The notes under the pieces: model-generated
Database searches by the model: none
What the model saw: the letters and a program-made list of their open reading frames with translations, nothing else
Told to the model about the DNA's origin: nothing
Position numbers and translations under genes: made by a program
In this document: positions 48,040 through 60,522 of the stretch, one piece after another
Layout: each line of letters starts with the position of its first letter
Position numbering within the stretch: the first letter of the stretch is position 1
Assembly: GCA_951799425.1 (NCBI GenBank)
Contig: OX637397.1
Coordinates: 16,390,064 to 16,454,063 of the forward strand
Direction: 5' to 3'
Source of the DNA: Ilex aquifolium
Taxonomy: Eukaryota; Streptophyta; Magnoliopsida; Aquifoliales; Aquifoliaceae
Length of the DNA: 64,000 bases

Positions 48040-48590
48040 AATAGATCGTGCCCCGATAAGATACCCGGTTTGACAATAAGGAGCAAAAGCAATTATAGAC
48101 GCTTACGCTCTAAAAAAGGACGTTGAGGGGCGAAATCACACAAAACCTATATGGACGCCATCTTGGCTCACCCATACCACCTTGCTTGGGACTAGACAAA
48201 CTTGAGGGAGCAGATCGTGCCTCGATAGGACACCCGATTCAAGAATAAGGAGCAAAAAATTGCACATGGATACTTATACTCAAACAACCGTCATTGGAGG
48301 GTCAAAGCGCACAACACCAACTCGGACGTTGCGAGCCTACCTTGACGGGTTGAGCCAAACTTGATGGAATAGACCGTGCTTCAATAGGACACCCGATTAG
48401 GGAATAAGAAGCAAAAAAGAAAAAAAAAAAAAAAAAACTGAATTTAGGCACTTATGCACCAACAAATGTCGTCAGCGGATTGCCACAAACTCACCTCCAC
48501 CACCTTGCTCAAACATAAACAAACGTGATGGAACAAAACGTGCCCCAATAGGACACCATGTTCAAGAATAAGAGGCAAAAACTCAAATAA
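48040..48590. repeat. Diverged tandem repeat, about 159-169 bp unit
   Basis: The block GA(T/C)CGTGCC(C/T)CGATA, then GGACACCCGATT and AATAAGGAGCAAAAA, recurs with starts at about 48044, 48213, 48372 and 48537. The units have diverged by point changes and small indels. Confidence 0.8.
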
Positions 48591-48755
48591 TAGTAATGAA
48601 CAATGTTGCATGGATTTAAAAAGTAGACTTGATAATTACAACTATTGATTTCACTGTGAGTCCCAGCATTTATTGAGAGCCACTACCTATTCAATAGTTG
48701 AAATTATTAAGTTTAATTTTTAAGTCTAATTTTTATGTCCATCTATCATTACTCA
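48588..48755. mobile_element. MITE-like long inverted repeat
   Basis: The left arm (about 48594-48649, containing ATAATTACAACTATTGA) and right arm (about 48691-48752, containing TCAATAGTTGAAATTATT) form an imperfect hairpin about 55 bp long on each side of a 40-bp loop. The outer ends share TAATGA. No convincing target duplication was found. Confidence 0.5.
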
Positions 48756-49119
48756 ATAGTAATATATCAAGTTCTAAACTCGAAACTTATATACTCTTTA
48801 TTTTGCTTCTTATCGATCTATATTTTTTCATGTTTGTCACAGATTGACGATAGACTATGAAGAGCGCATTTCCAATCTTCTTTATGATCAGTATATTACG
48901 AACATTTGGGCCAGTTGGATGTTGGGGCTTTTTGGATGCTATTTTGTAGTATGAGTATTGTATATTTGTATGGATGTTTTAGTGATTATGTTATATTTTT
49001 ATGGATTATCTAGTGTCACGGGTCAATGATTAAAATAGGTTAAAATATTATTAAATTTTTAGATTTTTTTAATCGTTATGAGTGTTTTTGAGGTGTTACA
49101 AAGCCAAACTTAAACCAAC

Positions 49120-50513
49120 AAAAAAAATTCTAAAAAATTGGCAACGACAAAAGTTCGTCACTATAACCCTGCCTCCAATTTTTTGGTGACAAAATTGTTT
49201 TCTGGCCTATTTTTTATTATAATTTGTTTACTTAGTTTTTTCGACAAACGGTAGTTGGTCGATGAAGATTTTTCACATTTAGCGACAAATGTGCACTGCC
49301 ACTAAATGTTTAATGGGATTAGAAAATTTTTTATTTGGCGACAAACAGGGGCGGAGGCAAGGTGGGGGCAGTGGGGGTAAAAATTGCCCCCACTAAAATT
49401 TTGATATTTTTTAGGGTTAATTTAAAATTATAATAAAAATTAAAATTTTTACACCCTCACTCAATTTTATTTTCATGAACTAAAAATTTGGACTCAAGGT
49501 TCGCGCATGCAGACTTAATATTACAATTTTTTTTAGTCTCTAGTTATCACTATTCTTTCTACAATGACTTAAGTTACCGAATCATTCCTTCTCCAAATTT
49601 GATTACTAAGACATAGATTAATAGTTTTGACAAATTATCCAAGTTCGTATATACTACATCATATTCTAAGATTTTAGATTTGACAATAAAAATTTGATTT
49701 GATTATGATTCAATTCAATTTGATATGCATATAGAAATATGTATATATAAACATTTGATGAAATTAAGTGATGAGATTGAATCAAAATTACAATGCAATA
49801 AACATATATATATATATATTAATTTGAATTTTTGATAAAATTTATAATATTTAATGGATTCGAATATAGATTATAAAAACGAAATCAATTGAATAATTAT
49901 ATTAGATTCAAAATAGAGTTTTCAAGACAAATTGTCATTTGGGTGAGTCAAAATCTTATCATTGACAAACTCACTTGCAAAGTGATATGTCAAAATAACA
50001 TTCTCTAAGAAAACTTTCTTTATTCTAGTACTTTATGTAAAAAAGTTTTGTATTAATTTTTCTTAGTCAAGTCCTATCTTTTTCAAGTGTATAAATGTGT
50101 GAAATCTTTGAAAATAAAAAAAAATAATTTGAAGAATTATTTTATAAAAAATTTTAGATTAGGAATTTTTTTTTACAGAGAATGAAATTTTGAGAAAAAA
50201 TTTATAATCACTAGATGCAACTAATTTTGATAATTATTGTGTAATCATTCTTTTTAACTTGATAGTTGCCCCCACTGGAAAGAGAATCTGGCTCCGCCCT
50301 TGGCTACAAACAAAACATTTGTAGCAAAATGAGATGTTTAGCCATGAAAATTTTGTCGCCTATTGTGTATTTTTGGCCGCGAATAATTCTCTCGTTGTTG
50401 GAAACTTTTCTAGTTGAGCATAATGCCACAAAATGGTGATGAAATTTTAGTGACCAAATTTATACCTTAAGCGACAACCGACTTCATTGCTAAAAAACGA
50501 TTTTCTTGTAGTG
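49120..50513 (-). mobile_element. CACTA (En/Spm-like) remnant
   Basis: On the minus strand the right end at 50513 reads CACTACAAGAAAATCG, the classic plant CACTA terminus. The inward region is rich in sub-terminal motifs of the GCGAC/TAGC(A/G)AC type (GTCGCTTAAGG, GTGACAAAATT, GCGACAAA). The left end was not found. A 957-bp hAT element lies inside. No transposase gene is recognisable. Confidence 0.65.
49346..50302. mobile_element. Non-autonomous hAT element inside CACTA remnant
   Basis: The ends CAGGGGCGGAGGCAAG and, inverted, CAAGGGCGGAGCCAGA match. The 8-bp target duplication GCGACAAA (49338-49345) and GCTACAAA (50303-50310) has one mismatch. A sub-terminal GTGGGGG/CCCCCAC palindrome follows the left end and recurs inverted near the right end. 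The interior is AT-rich with no transposase. It is the same superfamily as the element at 1-2434, whose ends are similar. Confidence 0.9.
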
Positions 50514-51724
50514 AGGCATTTCTTTTCACGGCCTATGACACATAGATTGAATTAACAGTGGGTTTTGACATTGAATTCATTCTATTTCCTACTTAAACTA
50601 TAGCAATGCACTAAATCTCTAAATTAGTTCACTAAATTGCTGCCCCCACTACGATAAATGTCTGGATCTATCGCTGCTTGTGACATTAGATCACCAAAAT
50701 GAGATCTCATACTCTGTCGTGGAACACATAAAATATTCCCAATTGCAAGTGGGTGCCAGGGTTTGAACCATATGTTCATGGTTGAATAATATTAAAAAAA
50801 TTAAGATTCTTAATTAAAATTGTCAATTGCAACTATAAATGAGAATAGAGAGCCCAAATTGGTACACTATCCAGCCTTAGGTAAAATAATTAGCACTAGA
50901 TAGCTAGTCAAGGTTGAGCTTTTGGTTCGATAAACCCATAAACAATTTCCAAATTTCAATAAATTCAACTTCTAACTAATTTTGACTCTTATTACTAAAA
51001 ATGAAAAAAATATATATTTTTAGTCCTTAAATTATGTGTTGTGAGTCATTTTGATCCTCAATATTATCAATTTGATTCCTCAGCTATTCAATTTTTATTA
51101 CTTTGGTCTAATAAAAAGCGACAGTTTAAATTGAATAATGGAGATGATCGCATGCATGTCATGTGACCACATTTGAAGGGTATTTTTTGAAAATTTAAGG
51201 GACTAAGAGATACAAATTGTAAACGCGAAGAACCCCAAAGTGAACCCTTATATGTAGTCACATAAGATACACGTGAACACAATATGTTAATCAACCTAAA
51301 CTGTCATTTTTTATTAGACTAAAATGACACGGGTGTGTTTGGATCACTGGTTTGGATTGAATAGGTTTTATTTTTTATATCCTACCTCATCCAACCCAAA
51401 CCCATTCAGCTACTTAAATTAGATGTGATATATTTTATATCATATCCAATTCCTTGTTTGGTTAGTAATTAGACCATTGCTTTTATATAATTTTACCATT
51501 CTCCCCATGAACAGATTTAATCCAAGCCTATGTTTGGATTTCAAATATTAACTACTCCCCACATCAAATTTCTACATAAAATACATATTAATGTATGCTA
51601 TTATTGTAACTAGTTGTAATATAGGCTCTAGATTGTCAATAAAAAAAAATAAAATTCAATACTAAACCCAAGATTTTGACGAAACCCACCCCAATCGAGG
51701 GCATGGTCTTCCTCATTCTCTCTG

Positions 51725-51787
<63 letters not shown>

Positions 51788-51899
51788 ATTCTTCAATTCT
51801 TTCCAAATTGATTGCACCAAATATATATTTAGACATACTAAAATTGTAAAATAGATTGGGAACAAACTATTTGAGGTTGGATAGATGTATATGTGTGTA
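50514..51899. other. AT-rich spacer
   Basis: No gene was seen. A CACTA-like remark is not supported beyond 50513. It holds the (CT)n at 51723-51784. Confidence 0.6.
51723..51784. repeat. (CT)n microsatellite
   Basis: About 30 uninterrupted CT units. Confidence 0.95.
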
Positions 51900-52362
51900 C
51901 TAGTTGGTGCAAACGTGCGTTGCACGTGAAACGTTGTAAGAATAAAATATTACAACCAAAATACATGCATCTAGCAGGTGGGACTACCAAAACAAATAAT
52001 GAGCCACAAAAAAAAAAAAAAAAAGGCGCTAATATGAGAAACATAATCGACTCTCTAAAAGAGTGAGAGAGATAATTAATTCACAATATAAGACAAGGCA
52101 ACCATGGATATAACGTATTTGTGATATAAATTTTCAACTGACATAAATTTTCAACTGCTACTTTTGCATAAAACATTATACAACCAAAATGGACTTTTAA
52201 TAAAAAATATTGGCTGCAAAATATTATATCATGCCTTGCATGTAACCAGAAAATTTTATAAAATTAGTAGCAAGAAGTCCCTTGGAAACTTCAGCAAGAC
52301 AATGAGCAGTTGCATAGTCATACTTATATCCTCCATTACTTTTAAGAATTAGAAGTTGGCAT

Positions 52363-52720
52363 TCCCTGATAAATTACAAATGGACAACATTGTATCAATA
52401 TCATACAAGGAACTCAATACACAGACATGTATTAACATTTTAAATAAGAGTGGTATGTGGACAATTAGATTTTGTTACCTAACTCAAAATTTTATGCATA
52501 TGAATTGCTTAAACGTTAGCATAATAACTGAGTTTTAAATATGCATGTGCTTGTGTAGAGGATGGGCTTCCACCCACATAATCAACCATTGACAAAGACT
52601 TAAGGAATGCTTTCCACTTAATTTAAAAGAAAATTTCACAAATGGACTTGCCATTGTCTCAATATCATTCAAAAAACTCAATAAACAGACATGTATTAAC
52701 ATTTTAACAATTTCATATAT
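52363..52720. repeat. Diverged direct repeat in Helitron 1
   Basis: Copies at about 52375-52445 and 52640-52710 share CAGACATGTATTAACATTTT and flanking matches (AAATGGAC, TCAATATCAT). They are about 265 bases apart. Confidence 0.75.
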
Positions 52721-55480
52721 GATCTTTTTTCTCTACTTCCTAGGATACCTGTATGGGTCATGGTCTTTTGAGGCTTTCAATGTCACGACACACAGATACG
52801 CACCGTACATGTTAATGGTATCTATTTAGGTTCATACTCTCCTACATGATCTTTCTCTTGTCCTCAAGGATTTCTAGGTCAATCTATTTTGGGTTCTGGT
52901 TTTGTATCCAAAACTTATACATACCCAGTGCCATTTATACATATGGAATGGGGTCGTAGGTTAAAATACCAAGTTTACTTGCACATGAACTATTGGAGTA
53001 TGAAATATTAGATATTTGCAGAGTAGACCATTTTTCCGAAATTCACAATATTAATAAACATTGAATCGTTGAATGATTTAAGTTTGACATGTGGCCAATA
53101 AAAGATCAAACTTGAAACTTTTCATATATGATAATTATAGTCAACTTAAGGATATGAAGCCGAAAAAAGATAGAGTTGATACCACTTGAAAATTCTTGCA
53201 TTATATCTCTCAAACGGTCAAACCTACAAATCGTTGATCATCATTAGAATTTCTTTCGAATAGAAAGGATGGACACTATTTAAAAAATTTAAAATGTACT
53301 ACAAATTAGAACCGAGAAATCATTGGAAAGTTGTCCAAGTGAGGCAGCTCTAAGTGAATTCCTGAAACAAAGCTTAACAGAGATCAAAAGTAGCTCTGTT
53401 TGAGAATAGAACAAAGATGGGAACATATTTTACTCTCAATTGCAGCAAATTCAAGTCCGCATTGTAGACAAGGGCATCCAAACAAGTCCATGGAAGAGTG
53501 CATAACCACAGAATATACACAACACAAATACACAATCAGAAAACTTTTTGGTGTTGTATCCTAAACCATAACATTTGGAAACATATTCGAAATTTTTTTG
53601 GGATTGTTTTAAAATTTCAGAAACTTTCCAAGGCTTAGGAGCTGTTTTGAAATGATAATTTGGTTTTAAACCTTTTGGGATCAATTCTATAAATTACCAA
53701 GTTAAATGGTGGTCAGAATTATGTGTAAAAGAGTATAGGAGTCAAAAATGAAGTTCTTTGAAATAAAAGGGGAGGTTTCAATGTTGCAAGCAATTTGTAT
53801 AAAACTACATAGCATCCAATTCCTAATTTTGGTATTGCTTGCCTATGATTATCTATCACCTGCCCCAATATTAGATAAGTGACTCGAGTGTCTCTGATTG
53901 TGTCACGCACAAGTGCATTGACACGTGATCATCTCCTTGGCCCTCATTTGATTTGTGATCCTCGTTAGTTAATGTTACTCCTTAAGGGTTTCCAAAACAC
54001 AAGGGGCTTACCATCAATCAAATTTTATGTCATTTAAGTTTAAATGGCAATAAAGCCCAAGTGTCCATACTCCATACAGCATCAACTCCCAGACCATTCA
54101 TCAGTGATGGCAAGATTCTTTTTCCCTTCTCCTCACTCATTTCTCAGCAGTAGCACAATGTAAAAAACAAGTTACAAAAGTATAGGAGTTTTACACTAAC
54201 ATCAACTTCTAGAAACCTAAGTAAGACCCTAAACACTAATCCAAAATTTGTCAAAGTTCCACAAACGATAGAGGTTTATGTCCAACAACTTTAAACAATC
54301 AACCAGGAATGCCTTTGAGGTGTATTTTCACTCATGCACTTCATTGTTTACCATGTGTATGATCATCTTCATTCCCTTAAAACTAATAGGTATTCTTATG
54401 TGACATCATGGATTTGCACTGTTATAACAGTTTGGGGTAAGGAGAGAAATTTGAAATCATTGTTAGTCGTTACATACTCCATTTTCTACTGACTCAACTC
54501 TCACTTTGTTGGGCTTAGTAGTATAAGGAAGTTATCACCCCCTATCCTAATGCCCCTTGTTACAATTGTTTGAGTGATTTCATAAGATTTCAAGTACTTT
54601 TTGGGATTCAGTACAGGCCATACAAATGGGTTTTCTTCTTTTTCAGCTTACAACCCTAATTGAATTGGAAGAAAAATGAAGAAAACTCATGTTTTTCCCC
54701 TTCTTTTGCGGGATACATAGTAAACTTGCACCATGTTGCTCATGGACTGTTAATTTAGTTCACTTTGAGATGAAATGCGAAAACCCTCATAAGAGTTCCC
54801 CATTTTTCAGTAAGTCACTGATTTTCAGTGGGAGTCCTGGGTTCCAATTGATCTTTATGACCCCAGACTCACAATTAATGAGCAAAGCATCATATTTTCT
54901 TATTTTAACAGCTAGTTTAGTAATTATTCAGAAATTTTTCTTGGTGTTCCTATAATAGTCACACTTTGATAACTAACACTCATGAAAGTTTAAAGCACTT
55001 CCTTTTGACATCTGATTCAATCATTGATCAATGCCAAATATGTATGCATATACAATTTATAACAAATTTGATCATGGAAAATAACATCCTCAAAGTAGAT
55101 ATCTTCAAGTAATGAAAGTGTAATAAAGCTACGTACGAAAGTCATTCATTTGATCTACACCCAACCAATAGCAACCAGTAGTTCTAAAACGAATAAGTAA
55201 ATTTGTCAACATCTATCTAAAAGGAAAAAAAAAAAAAGGAATTCCAGCGATTAATAAAGAAATACAAATATATCAAATGTAGATGTAACCTGAGAGAAGG
55301 GTGGCGATAGAGTACCACCGTATGATTTCTTCTTTAGTCACACCATCAAGTAAGATTTTGATAGACATGTCTACTCTATAAAAAATTCACAACCCTGGAT
55401 AAATCATACCAAACACAGACTAACATGGATAAAGTAACAATTCTTTAAAAAATTAACAATTCACAAAATAAATCAGAAAT

Positions 55481-55820
55481 TTACTTCAATAATCGCCCAC
55501 AAAGAAGCCAAACATTATCATGTTGAATTTTTAGTGATTGCCTTCTTGACGTTGAACGCCAATCAAGAACCCTACGAAGCAAACGTTGCTCGAATCTTTG
55601 ATGGGTGCCACTGTTCTTGGGCCATGGAAGGTAAATATTGGTGTGCTTTGGTAGAATTTGAGAGAATTGAAAGGTTGAGGGAGGTGATAGAACACCACGA
55701 TAGTGGCAACAAACATAATCCACACTCCTATGTTCACTTTCATGAACTTCTTTGTCATTTCATTGGAAACCAATGGCTCTACTACTTCAGCTATCTCTTA
55801 GTTAATCAGGGTCAATAAAA
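55481..55820. other. Exon-like stretch of unknown origin in Helitron 1
   Basis: Both strands stay open for 80-94 codons here (minus 55531-55773, plus 55534-55818). The minus frame has a hydrophobic segment (NIGVWIMFVATIVVFYH) and reads into a donor-like GAAGTAAATT at about 55490. No family is recognised. It could be a captured host exon, which Helitrons often carry, or chance. Confidence 0.25.
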
Positions 55821-56589
55821 TTATTTACTTATCATAACACAAAATTCGCTCTCTGTAGAGGAACTTGTAGGAGGACTGACATTTAAGTTCAGTTGACTAC
55901 ACATGTAATTTAAGAAAGAGAGCCGAAGTTGTTACCTAGGGAGAGAGATAACCAAGAAAAGCTAAGAAGATGACCAAAGGAAGAATCCCAGAAGAAGCAA
56001 ATGCAAGTTGTGTAGAAATTGATAGGGAGAATGTAATAGGATTATAGGAATTACACACTCCACCTGTACATCATTATCACTTTTCTTTTCTACAAGTGAC
56101 AAGAACCCTAGATATCATGCATCAAAGATCACCAGAAACAATATTTTTCCCAAATACACTGAAAATCGTCTGTGACCACCACAAAAGCTGAACCAACAAA
56201 TTGGTAATTTGAATTGGGGACCTTAAAGATAAGTTTCATACTAATTCTGATAGCCAAGCAAAACGATTTTGTCAGTTAGTACCAGTACACATCTTTGGAT
56301 CTTTTACAAAGGATAGTAGACAAGTGAGATTCAATGGTGAATTCAAATCCATTTTCCCAGAAGACTTTGTTAGAAAATCTGAGAGAAAAAGCAAAGCATA
56401 ATTAATATAGTACACAACATAGCCCATTTAAGGTCATAGAGTGCAACCTGACCCAAAAAAAAAAAACGGTCATAGAGCACAATAAAAATAGTTACATAAA
56501 CAGAATGGAAATATGTAAGCAATATTTGAAGTTCGAAGAGCATCCTACATTAATTTGCTGGGTGCATCTCAATAGGGACAAAAATATTA

Positions 56590-56742
56590 AAAAGAGGCGT
56601 ACTCAGTGCACGAGGTGCGGAGTCTTGGGGAGGGTCAGATGTACGCAGCGGCAGAAAGAGGCTGTTTCTGCAACACGAACCCGTGACCTCCATGTTACAA
56701 TGGAGCAAACTTACCGTTGCACCAAGACTGCAAACCTCACAA
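56590..56742 (-). mobile_element. Au-like SINE inside Helitron 1
   Basis: It is flanked by a 15-bp direct repeat with two mismatches (56575-56589 and 56743-56757, GGGAC(A/G)A(A/G)AATATTA). On the minus strand it has a tRNA-like A box (TTGGTGCAACGGTAAG) and a B-box region (GGTCACGGGTTCGTG, about 56674-56688). It continues with AAACAGCCTC, GCTGCGTACATCTGACCC and GTGCACTGAGTACGCC, the order seen in the widespread plant Au SINE family. It is slightly decayed. Confidence 0.85.
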
Positions 56743-57529
56743 GGGACGAGAATATTAGACGACTGAAAAAATAAATTGAAGGTAGTTAAATGTACCTAAC
56801 CTACCTAATTAATGCATCAAAGGCCATGCAAACCTCAAGAGGTCAAAAAGCAATCCCCCCTTCCCCCACAACAGAGTCACAAACACCCACAAAAAACAAA
56901 CAGAATGCAAGATCTATAATAAACATATGCATGTATGATATATCTATGTACTTATAGAAACACAAAGAAGCAAGTACGTTTTGCTGATGGAGGTTTCATC
57001 AAGAGGTGCGGTTGGTACCAGACCCCGACCCCGAAACCCTGACATGGGAATCTACAGGGTTTAATCCCATACTGCAGATCCCAGATTTGGAAGAGGGTTT
57101 AAATTCCACTTCCACCAATTGATTGCCTCAATGCACTATTAAATTCATACAAGAATGGTGCAATCCAAAAGAAACTCCATCTCCACAGTATCAACTCCTC
57201 TCAGGTCATGGTAAAAACAGCGAAAAATCTTTCCGCTGAGTTGGGGCAGAACAGAAAGTGCTCAACGAGCAGGAACATTAGAGTTCATTACAAAAGAAGC
57301 AAACTGACTATATTTTGTAAAAATAGTGAAAAATCACAAGAAAAGCAGAGCATAAATCTATGATACCAAAAAGCCCAAAAGAAGCACAAAGTAGAAGAAG
57401 AACATGGTATACCAATCAAATAAATCCCACACAATCCAATCAAATAAATCCATGAAACTTAGGAATAATGAAAAAGCAATACTAAGCAAGCCAGATACAA
57501 AGATAGAATAAATAGAGAACATATATATA

Positions 57530-58090
57530 CACGTGTACCTGTATCACAAATCTCGTAATTGGAAGACCTACGATCACCGAAATGAAACCCTATACTCTAT
57601 ACCCGCATCAATCTCAGCTAGTGCATGTCATAGAATGGTTCTCCATGCCTGTAACAGAAAACCAAAATACCATTGTCCGTCAATCAGAAAATATGAAACC
57701 TTAGAGAAAAGATCGAGGCCATTTGAAATAAAGAGTCCATATCGAAAAACCAAAAAAAAGCAAGAATATCCAATAACTTAAAATGATCGAAAGCTTGGAT
57801 TCAATAAGAGAGCATCTGAACACAATTCAATCCAAGGTAAACGAAAAACTTACAATAACCACAAGAAAGGAAGAAAGTGCACAAATCCAAAAATAAAGGC
57901 AATTCCTACCCCCAAAAAATGTGGATCAAGAAAAACTCATCAAGAATTTTAGTCTTGGAACCTCTAGAGACAACAGAGAGGGGGGAAGGTGAAGAGAAGG
58001 GGCACATGACTGTGTTCTCGGCCAATTTGTGAATAACAGCGAGAAGAGAGAGAGAGAGTAACGGCTGAGAGAGTAAACAGGGGGAGAGAG
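57530..58090 (-). other. Possible captured gene leader in Helitron 1
   Basis: On the minus strand a GA/CT-rich leader-like zone (about 57960-58090) is followed by an exon-like piece (about 57539-57646). That piece is bounded by an acceptor-like CTGTTACAG and a donor-like ACAG-GTACACG, but has stops in all three phases. It would fit a captured, non-coding gene fragment; the support is weak. Confidence 0.25.
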
Positions 58091-58344
58091 AGAGATGTGT
58101 GATTGGTTTAGTGCGCCGAATTATGGATAAATTGGGGAGAGAGAGACGACTGAAAAATAGGGCTGAGAGAGGGTAATGGTTGAGAATATGGAAGATTTTG
58201 GGCTGAGGTGATTTAGGTTTATTATGATATTAAATTTGGAGGATAAGCTTGGTATATTTGTAAAGTTGAAGGGTAAAAATAGAAATAAAATGTTTTTCAA
58301 GTATACTCACTTTTTAGAGTAGTATAGATATATATATATACTAC

Positions 58345-59298
58345 TTAGTACAAGCGTGCGTTGCACGCCAACTATTTTGAATTTTTGTAAAAAAATTAGA
58401 TAAATTGAACCAATTTTCTTTATATTTATGTGGAGATGGTTATTAAATTTTATGGGACTCACTTGTCCACTTGTTCCCTTGGTAGGGGGCGGTTGTACAA
58501 AGGGACACTTCTGACGTGGGGTAATTATTACGCTCAAAATTATTCTCATATTTTAGGTTATATGAACTGAATTGCATAAGGTTAAAAAAAAAAATTTGAA
58601 TTGCATTGCATTGCATTTAAAAACTATAATGTTTAATTTCAGTAAGTGATTAATAGATGGATGACTACTGATTTTTTGGACTAATAAAAAATTACTATTT
58701 TGTTTTTATCTTTTTAAAGATAGTATTATCAATTAAATTTTTTTGACAAGTATTAACAATCAAAAGTAGTATATAAATTATTAGATCTATTTAAATATTT
58801 AGTTTTTAGTGAATTTGGATGTGCACTACGTACCTACAAACATATAATGCAATTTGGTGATTATTTAATAAAATTGAGTAGAAATTCATGTGTTAAATGC
58901 TAAAATCGTCTCTAATCAACTAATTTGGATCAGAACAGATATCTATTTTAATGAACTCATTTATGCACTGTGAAAAATAAAATTCGTTAGACAATTGACT
59001 GGGATTCGGATCACATTGTTCAAATCGGATTTTGATTGAATTTATATTGTTTTGAAAGAAGATAATCAAAAGCCAAACAATGACTTTATTAGTTGAATTA
59101 ATGCAACTAATAAAAAAATAAAAAATTCCTCAAAAATGGATAAACACATTATATAATTTTTGAAAGATAAATAAGAAAATAATTTTTTTTTCTTTTAAGC
59201 CACTTTAAAAATGATAAAGTAGACATTATAGAATTATTGAAGGATAAATAAGGAAATCAAAAGTTTTTCACTTAAGCCACTCTTATTAGTAGTATAGA
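58345..59298 (-). mobile_element. Candidate Helitron 2 (about 954 bp)
   Basis: On the minus strand the 5' end at 59298 reads A-TCTATACTACTAATAAGAG, the same start as Helitron 1. The 3' hairpin GCGTGCGTTGCACGC (58354-58368) is followed by TTGTACTAA. The last base context (CTAA then G) is not canonical, so that end may have a one-base change. There is no coding capacity. It lies 16 bases from Helitron 1, in the same orientation. Confidence 0.7.
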
Positions 59299-60350
59299 TA
59301 TAGATATATATATGTGATTACACACACACACGTATATACACATTGATGTTGTTATATCCAACTTACATTTATCATAAGAAACAAAAACAAATAATTAATT
59401 TTGGTCTTGTATCACACAACACACACAAAAAAAAAAAAATTTAATTCTCTGTCAAAACATTTACAAAGCAAGAGGTTGAAAGGTGAAAATCTGATATTGC
59501 ATCACACAATACTAAAAAAAATAATCTATGTTAACCAATTCACAAAACAAGAGGCATTCAGCATTATAAGTAAAAGGTTTAACAAGTTCAATCAGATTCT
59601 AATGAAAATTTTAGCAGCTACAACACCATATTGTTTGCATAAAATAAAAAGATTTGAAAAAATAAATAATAATTGTCAAGAATTTAAATTACTTGATCGA
59701 AGAAAGGGGTATTGAAACGTCATTCTAAACTTCGACTTCAGTTGAGATGATATGGTGATCAAAGAAAGGGGTTTTGATCTCTTGTGGATTTGTCGGCCTC
59801 ATAGATCAATATACAACCTCGAACGCCGTTGGTGATGGCTATTAAGGAAGACGTCGTCGACGATTGCTGATAATGAAGACGTCGTTGGCGATAACTATTG
59901 ACGGTCGATGTTGGTGGCGGCGACTGTTGACGGACGATATCAGTCGTTGAGAGCAACACAAGCGGCTGAGAAGTGTAGAAGTGATCTAGGGTTAAATGGT
60001 AAAGAAGAGGTGTTATAGTAATTAGACAATGTATCCCATTGGTTAAGTTTGTAACCCATGGGGGAGGTGGGTTAATTTTTTAGCCAGTGTAGGAGGGTTA
60101 AAATGTACTGTAGCAACCGGGTCAAGGTTAAACCTGAGATTTCTATCCAACCTCCATTTTGATTTCCCAAACAAGAGATATGTGGGACCCACCACCTTAT
60201 TAGGCTGTCCTTATTATCCCACTTTAACCCATTACCCAAACACAACCTTAGTCTATGATAATTTAAAGGCCACACACGTGGACTGATTTTGACCACTAAT
60301 TTTCCTCATAAACCGTGTCCCAAGGTTTTCCCATCTTTTTCGCTTTAAAA
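59299..60350. other. Spacer upstream of the small gene
   Basis: AT-rich with a G/C-richer patch at about 59820-59960 (open on minus as a 66-codon Ser/Thr-rich frame without domains). Nothing else was recognised. Confidence 0.5.
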
Positions 60351-60354
60351 CTAC

Positions 60355-60363
60355 TATATAAAT
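60355..60363 (+). promoter_or_regulatory. TATA box of small membrane-protein gene
   Basis: TATATAAAT, followed by a CT-rich leader with CACAAGTCACCACC about 30 bases downstream. This is the expected spacing to a plant transcription start near 60390. Confidence 0.6.
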
Positions 60364-60522
60364 AAACTCCAACCACAAAGATTTTCACAAGTCACCACCA
60401 ATCTCTCTCCCTGGTCCTCATCTAAAATCACCGGTCAATCAAGTTTTCTCTTGAACAACCTTTTTCATACAAAGGCCTTTTCAAGGAGATAAGAAACCAA
60501 AGGCTTTTTCTCCCACCAACAC

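Larger units (their letters stand above)
51900..58328 (-). mobile_element. Candidate Helitron 1 (non-autonomous, about 6.4 kb)
   Basis: On the minus strand the 5' end at 58328 reads A-TCTATACTACTCTAAAAAG. The 3' end at 51900 has a hairpin (ACGTGCGTTGCACGT, 51913-51927), a short spacer, then CTAG followed by T. These fit Helitron rules (TC start, 3' hairpin, CTRR end, insertion between A and T). The adjacent element (58345-59298) has both ends of the same type. No Rep/helicase gene is present. Pairing these two ends as one element is inferred; they could belong to two truncated elements. Confidence 0.6.

Noticed and set aside
51340-51540. Possible MITE with GTTTGGAT ends
   Set aside because: Both copies are in direct, not inverted, order and no target duplication was found.
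60000-60260. Possible MITE around GGGTTAA/TTAACCC strings
   Set aside because: Arms do not pair consistently and no target duplication was seen.
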